39,516 nt of DNA from an uncultured Gammaproteobacteria bacterium. Its GTDB lineage: Bacteria; Pseudomonadota; Gammaproteobacteria; Pseudomonadales; Pseudohongiellaceae. The stretch spans positions 1-39,516 of the forward strand of contig CAILUG010000031.1 in NCBI GenBank assembly GCA_903837345.1. The letters run 5' to 3'. The position numbers were made by a program, and so were the translations under genes. Under the pieces are notes generated by a model. That model worked only from the letters and a program-made list of their open reading frames with translations, did no database searches and had not been told where the DNA came from. Positions 37,028-39,516 of the stretch are shown piece after piece; position 1 is the first letter of the stretch, and the number at the start of each line of letters is the position of its first letter.

Positions 37028-39516
37028 ATGCGCACTCTTCACAAAAGAAGTCACAGCGTTTCGTTGTTTCTTTCCTTGCTTGTTACCTGCTGTTTCGCCA
37101 TCAGCGCTCATGCTGAAACTGCCGCAACAAAAAGCGGAAAGTGGTCGGCTCTTTCCACCTGGGCTGATGGTGCAGTTCCTGCGCAGGGTGACATCGTCAC
37201 CATTGCCGCTGGCAAGGACGTTGTACTCGACGTCAGTCCGCCAGCACTGAACGGCATGACGATCAATGGCAAACTCAGTTTTGCCGACAAATCCGATTTG
37301 GCACTGAGCACCGAGTGGATCATGGTGCATGGGGAGCTGGCGATCGGCACTGCAGCCAAACCCTTTACACATAACGCGACCATTACTCTCACCGACAATG
37401 TCAAAGACGAACAGATGATGGGCATGGGTGACCGCGGCATCATGCTGTCGGGCGGCACGCTGAACCTGCACGGTAACCGAACCAACACGTGGACCAAGCT
37501 GGCCAAGACTGCTGAGGCAGGCGCCACGTCGATCGACGTGCTGAACGCGGCGCAATGGAAAGCCGGTGACGAGATTGTGCTGGCTTCGACGGACTACGAC
37601 CCGAGGCAGGCCGAGCGCCGTACTATTGCTGCAATCAAGGGCAACACCATCACGCTGGACAAGAAGCTCGACAACATGCACTTCGGCAAGACCACCTTCA
37701 ACGTGGATGAACGCGGCGAAGTGGGCCTGCTGACCCGCAACATCAAGGTGCAGGCGTCAGAAGATGCGGAGCAAACTTCCTTTGGCGGCCACATCATGGC
37801 GATGGTGACGAGCAAGATGTTCGTCGAGGGCGTCGAGCTCAATCGCATGGGCCAGCACCTGGAGCTCGCGCGTTATCCGATTCACTGGCATCTGGTGGGC
37901 GATGCCGGCAAAGGCCAGTACATCAAGAACGCTTCCATTCACGACACCTACAACCGCTGCGTGACCGTGCACGGCACCAACGACGTGCGCGTCGAAAACA
38001 ACGTGACCTACAACATCGTCGGCCACTGCTTCTTCCTCGAAGACGGCATCGAGCACGGCAATGAGTTCGTGCACAACCTGGCCATTCAGATCAAGTGCCA
38101 TCCCACCAAGGAATGCGCGCCGACCAATCTCGCCGCCAATGGAGAGAACACTTTTGCGCCCGAGAATCGCCAGGCCTACCGGCAGATCAGCATGTCAGGC
38201 AAGGACACCCTGCTGCCTTCGGACAACACAGTGTCGGCTTACTGGATCACCAACCCGGACAACACCTTCATCGACAATGTGGCCGCCGGTTCCGACGAGA
38301 ACGGCTTCTGGTTGTCGTTGCCGGAGCACCCGCAAGGCGCGTTCCTGGACTCGGACATCGCCAAGGCCACCTGGCCACGCCGCACCAGGTTCCGTGAATT
38401 CAGGAACAACACGGCCCACTCCAACTTCGACGGGTTCATGTTCGACCGCAACATCAATGTGGAAAACGTGTTCGGGTTGGCCGGCCCCTCGTACATGCCC
38501 AAGGCTTACCCTGCTGACCCGAACAGCAAGAGCGTGGAGACACACTTCGAGAATCTCATCACCTACAAGAACCGCAATGGCGGTATATGGGGCCGCGGTG
38601 AGATGCATGTCTTCAGGAATCTGAAGTCGGCCGACAATGCCATTGGTTTCACGAGTTCAACCGGCTCCTTCGGCGATGACTTGTTTACTTCACTGGTGGT
38701 TGATTCGCTGTTCGTGGGCGAAACCGAGAACATCGGCAACCCGGTAACGCCGGAGGAAAGAGCCTACGGCCGCAGCCTGCCGAAACGCCTGATTCCCGAC
38801 TTCCCGATCCACGCCTATGAGTACTACGACTACCGTCATGACGTGGTGAATACCACCTTCGTGAATTTCCAGGACAACAAACAGCGCGGATCAGGCGCGC
38901 TTACATGGCTGTTGTTTACGGGCGCCGGGGTTACCACTGAAAACACCGTCAAGGGTGCGAAGTTCGTCAATGCCAAGCCCGTGTACTTTCCGCTTATCGA
39001 CCCCAGGTTCGACAATGACAACCGGGGTGGTTCGGCCTACCGGACTGCGGCGATCCACGATCTGGACGGCTCGACCACCGGCATCCCTGACTCTTATGTG
39101 CTGATCCACGACGGCGAGAACGACAGCGTCGCCACCGACGACACCTGCAAGATCCAGCCGACCTGGAACGCCGCTGTGTGCACCGGTGATATCGGACGCA
39201 TTCAGTTCGCCATCAGGAGGCCCGGCCCCACAAGAGGGGCTGGTCTTGCGCTGAAAGATGTTGCTGTGCGGTCAGCTGCGCGTGCACCTGCATCTGCACC
39301 TACGCCTACTCCTGCGCCTGCGCGGGCGGCTACTCCTCAACAACCAATTACGCTGAGCCGCAATGGCAAGGACTTCAAGATCACGGCCAACCAGAGCACT
39401 GTGCGCGCCGGTACCGAGATCCGTGTGAAGACCGAAAGACCGGAACTTGCCATCAGTTTGAGTGAAATGGCCAAAGACTCATGGGTCGTGTTCGAGCTGC
39501 CGGGTTTCGCCAACGC
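37028..39516 (+). CDS. Secreted G8-domain protein, CEMIP/TMEM2-like, partial at the window end
   Basis: An open frame runs from the ATG at 37028 without a stop to the end of the window (at least 829 codons). AGGAG precedes the start. Residues 1-29 form a signal peptide (ending ISAHA). A G8 domain follows from about 37 (GKWSALSTWADGAVPAQGD, LDVSPPALNGMTINGKL). Then comes a right-handed beta-helix region with RYPIHWHLVGDAGKGQYIK, RCVTVHGTNDVRVENN and HCFFLEDGIEHGNEFVHN, as in animal CEMIP and TMEM2 that depolymerise hyaluronan. Near residue 740 a short Ala/Pro-rich linker (APASAPTPTPAPARAA) leads to another domain that is cut off. The natural substrate in a bacterium is unknown; an extracellular polysaccharide is likely. 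A second start upstream was not found. Confidence 0.85.
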   Translation, partial: MRTLHKRSHSVSLFLSLLVTCCFAISAHAETAATKSGKWSALSTWADGAVPAQGDIVTIAAGKDVVLDVSPPALNGMTINGKLSFADKSDLALSTEWIMVHGELAIGTAAKPFTHNATITLTDNVKDEQMMGMGDRGIMLSGGTLNLHGNRTNTWTKLAKTAEAGATSIDVLNAAQWKAGDEIVLASTDYDPRQAERRTIAAIKGNTITLDKKLDNMHFGKTTFNVDERGEVGLLTRNIKVQASEDAEQTSFGGHIMAMVTSKMFVEGVELNRMGQHLELARYPIHWHLVGDAGKGQYIKNASIHDTYNRCVTVHGTNDVRVENNVTYNIVGHCFFLEDGIEHGNEFVHNLAIQIKCHPTKECAPTNLAANGENTFAPENRQAYRQISMSGKDTLLPSDNTVSAYWITNPDNTFIDNVAAGSDENGFWLSLPEHPQGAFLDSDIAKATWPRRTRFREFRNNTAHSNFDGFMFDRNINVENVFGLAGPSYMPKAYPADPNSKSVETHFENLITYKNRNGGIWGRGEMHVFRNLKSADNAIGFTSSTGSFGDDLFTSLVVDSLFVGETENIGNPVTPEERAYGRSLPKRLIPDFPIHAYEYYDYRHDVVNTTFVNFQDNKQRGSGALTWLLFTGAGVTTENTVKGAKFVNAKPVYFPLIDPRFDNDNRGGSAYRTAAIHDLDGSTTGIPDSYVLIHDGENDSVATDDTCKIQPTWNAAVCTGDIGRIQFAIRRPGPTRGAGLALKDVAVRSAARAPASAPTPTPAPARAATPQQPITLSRNGKDFKITANQSTVRAGTEIRVKTERPELAISLSEMAKDSWVVFELPGFAN

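Overview
The window looks like chromosomal DNA of a heterotrophic proteobacterium, most likely a gammaproteobacterium. The evidence is an NsrR-type Rrf2 regulator, TonB-dependent uptake, Tat-exported enzymes, di-haem peroxidase and PQQ enzymes, and a protocatechuate 4,5-cleavage cluster. The taxonomic guess is weak because no rRNA, tRNA or ribosomal gene is present. I found no CRISPR array, prophage or intact transposase.

Layout. 0.1-5.2 kb: a tandem pair of Tat-exported dienelactone-hydrolase-like proteins, a divergent Tat-exported carotenoid-oxygenase-family enzyme, and a TetL-like 14-TM transporter. 5.4-7.2 kb: a membrane GGDEF protein that has lost its signature, and a periplasmic TPR protein. 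7.2-10.2 kb: a nitric-oxide module (nsrR, truncated haemoglobin, Fe-S/flavin reductase) behind an exported beta-propeller protein. 10.2-15.8 kb: the core aromatic cluster ligK-ligA-ligB-ligC (minus strand) with divergent galD, followed by an aldo/keto reductase whose 5' end lies inside a 26-bp perfect inverted repeat. 16-19.3 kb: a di-haem cytochrome c peroxidase and a frameshifted ExeA/MshM-like ATPase. 19.5-28.1 kb: a glyoxalase-fold protein with a five-copy 14-bp repeat in its leader, SnoaL-like secreted proteins, a PQQ/cytochrome c dehydrogenase, a lytic transglycosylase, and poorly known families (DUF6152-like, DUF3237, paired small membrane proteins). 28.3-36.8 kb: an O-methyltransferase, a large TonB-dependent receptor, a MetE-like methyltransferase, a homocitrate/isopropylmalate-synthase-like enzyme and a LigM/DesA-like O-demethylase. 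37.0 kb to the end: a secreted G8-domain protein resembling animal CEMIP/TMEM2, running off the window.

How it may work together. LigM would demethylate vanillate, syringate or 3-O-methylgallate onto tetrahydrofolate. LigAB would open protocatechuate or gallate, and LigC would oxidise the semialdehyde to 2-pyrone-4,6-dicarboxylate. GalD and LigK would complete the route to pyruvate and oxaloacetate. The lactonase (LigI) and hydratase (LigJ) steps are not in the window. The carotenoid-oxygenase-family enzyme, the exported hydrolases, the MFS pump and the TonB receptor could serve uptake and upstream processing of lignin-like aromatics; this is inference.

Most interesting items: LigB with a 90-residue histone H1-like lysine tail; two NsrR-like operators that would tie the globin/reductase pair and a distant cytochrome c peroxidase to the local NsrR; the start codon enclosed by a palindrome; the 14-bp repeat array; and the bacterial CEMIP-like protein.
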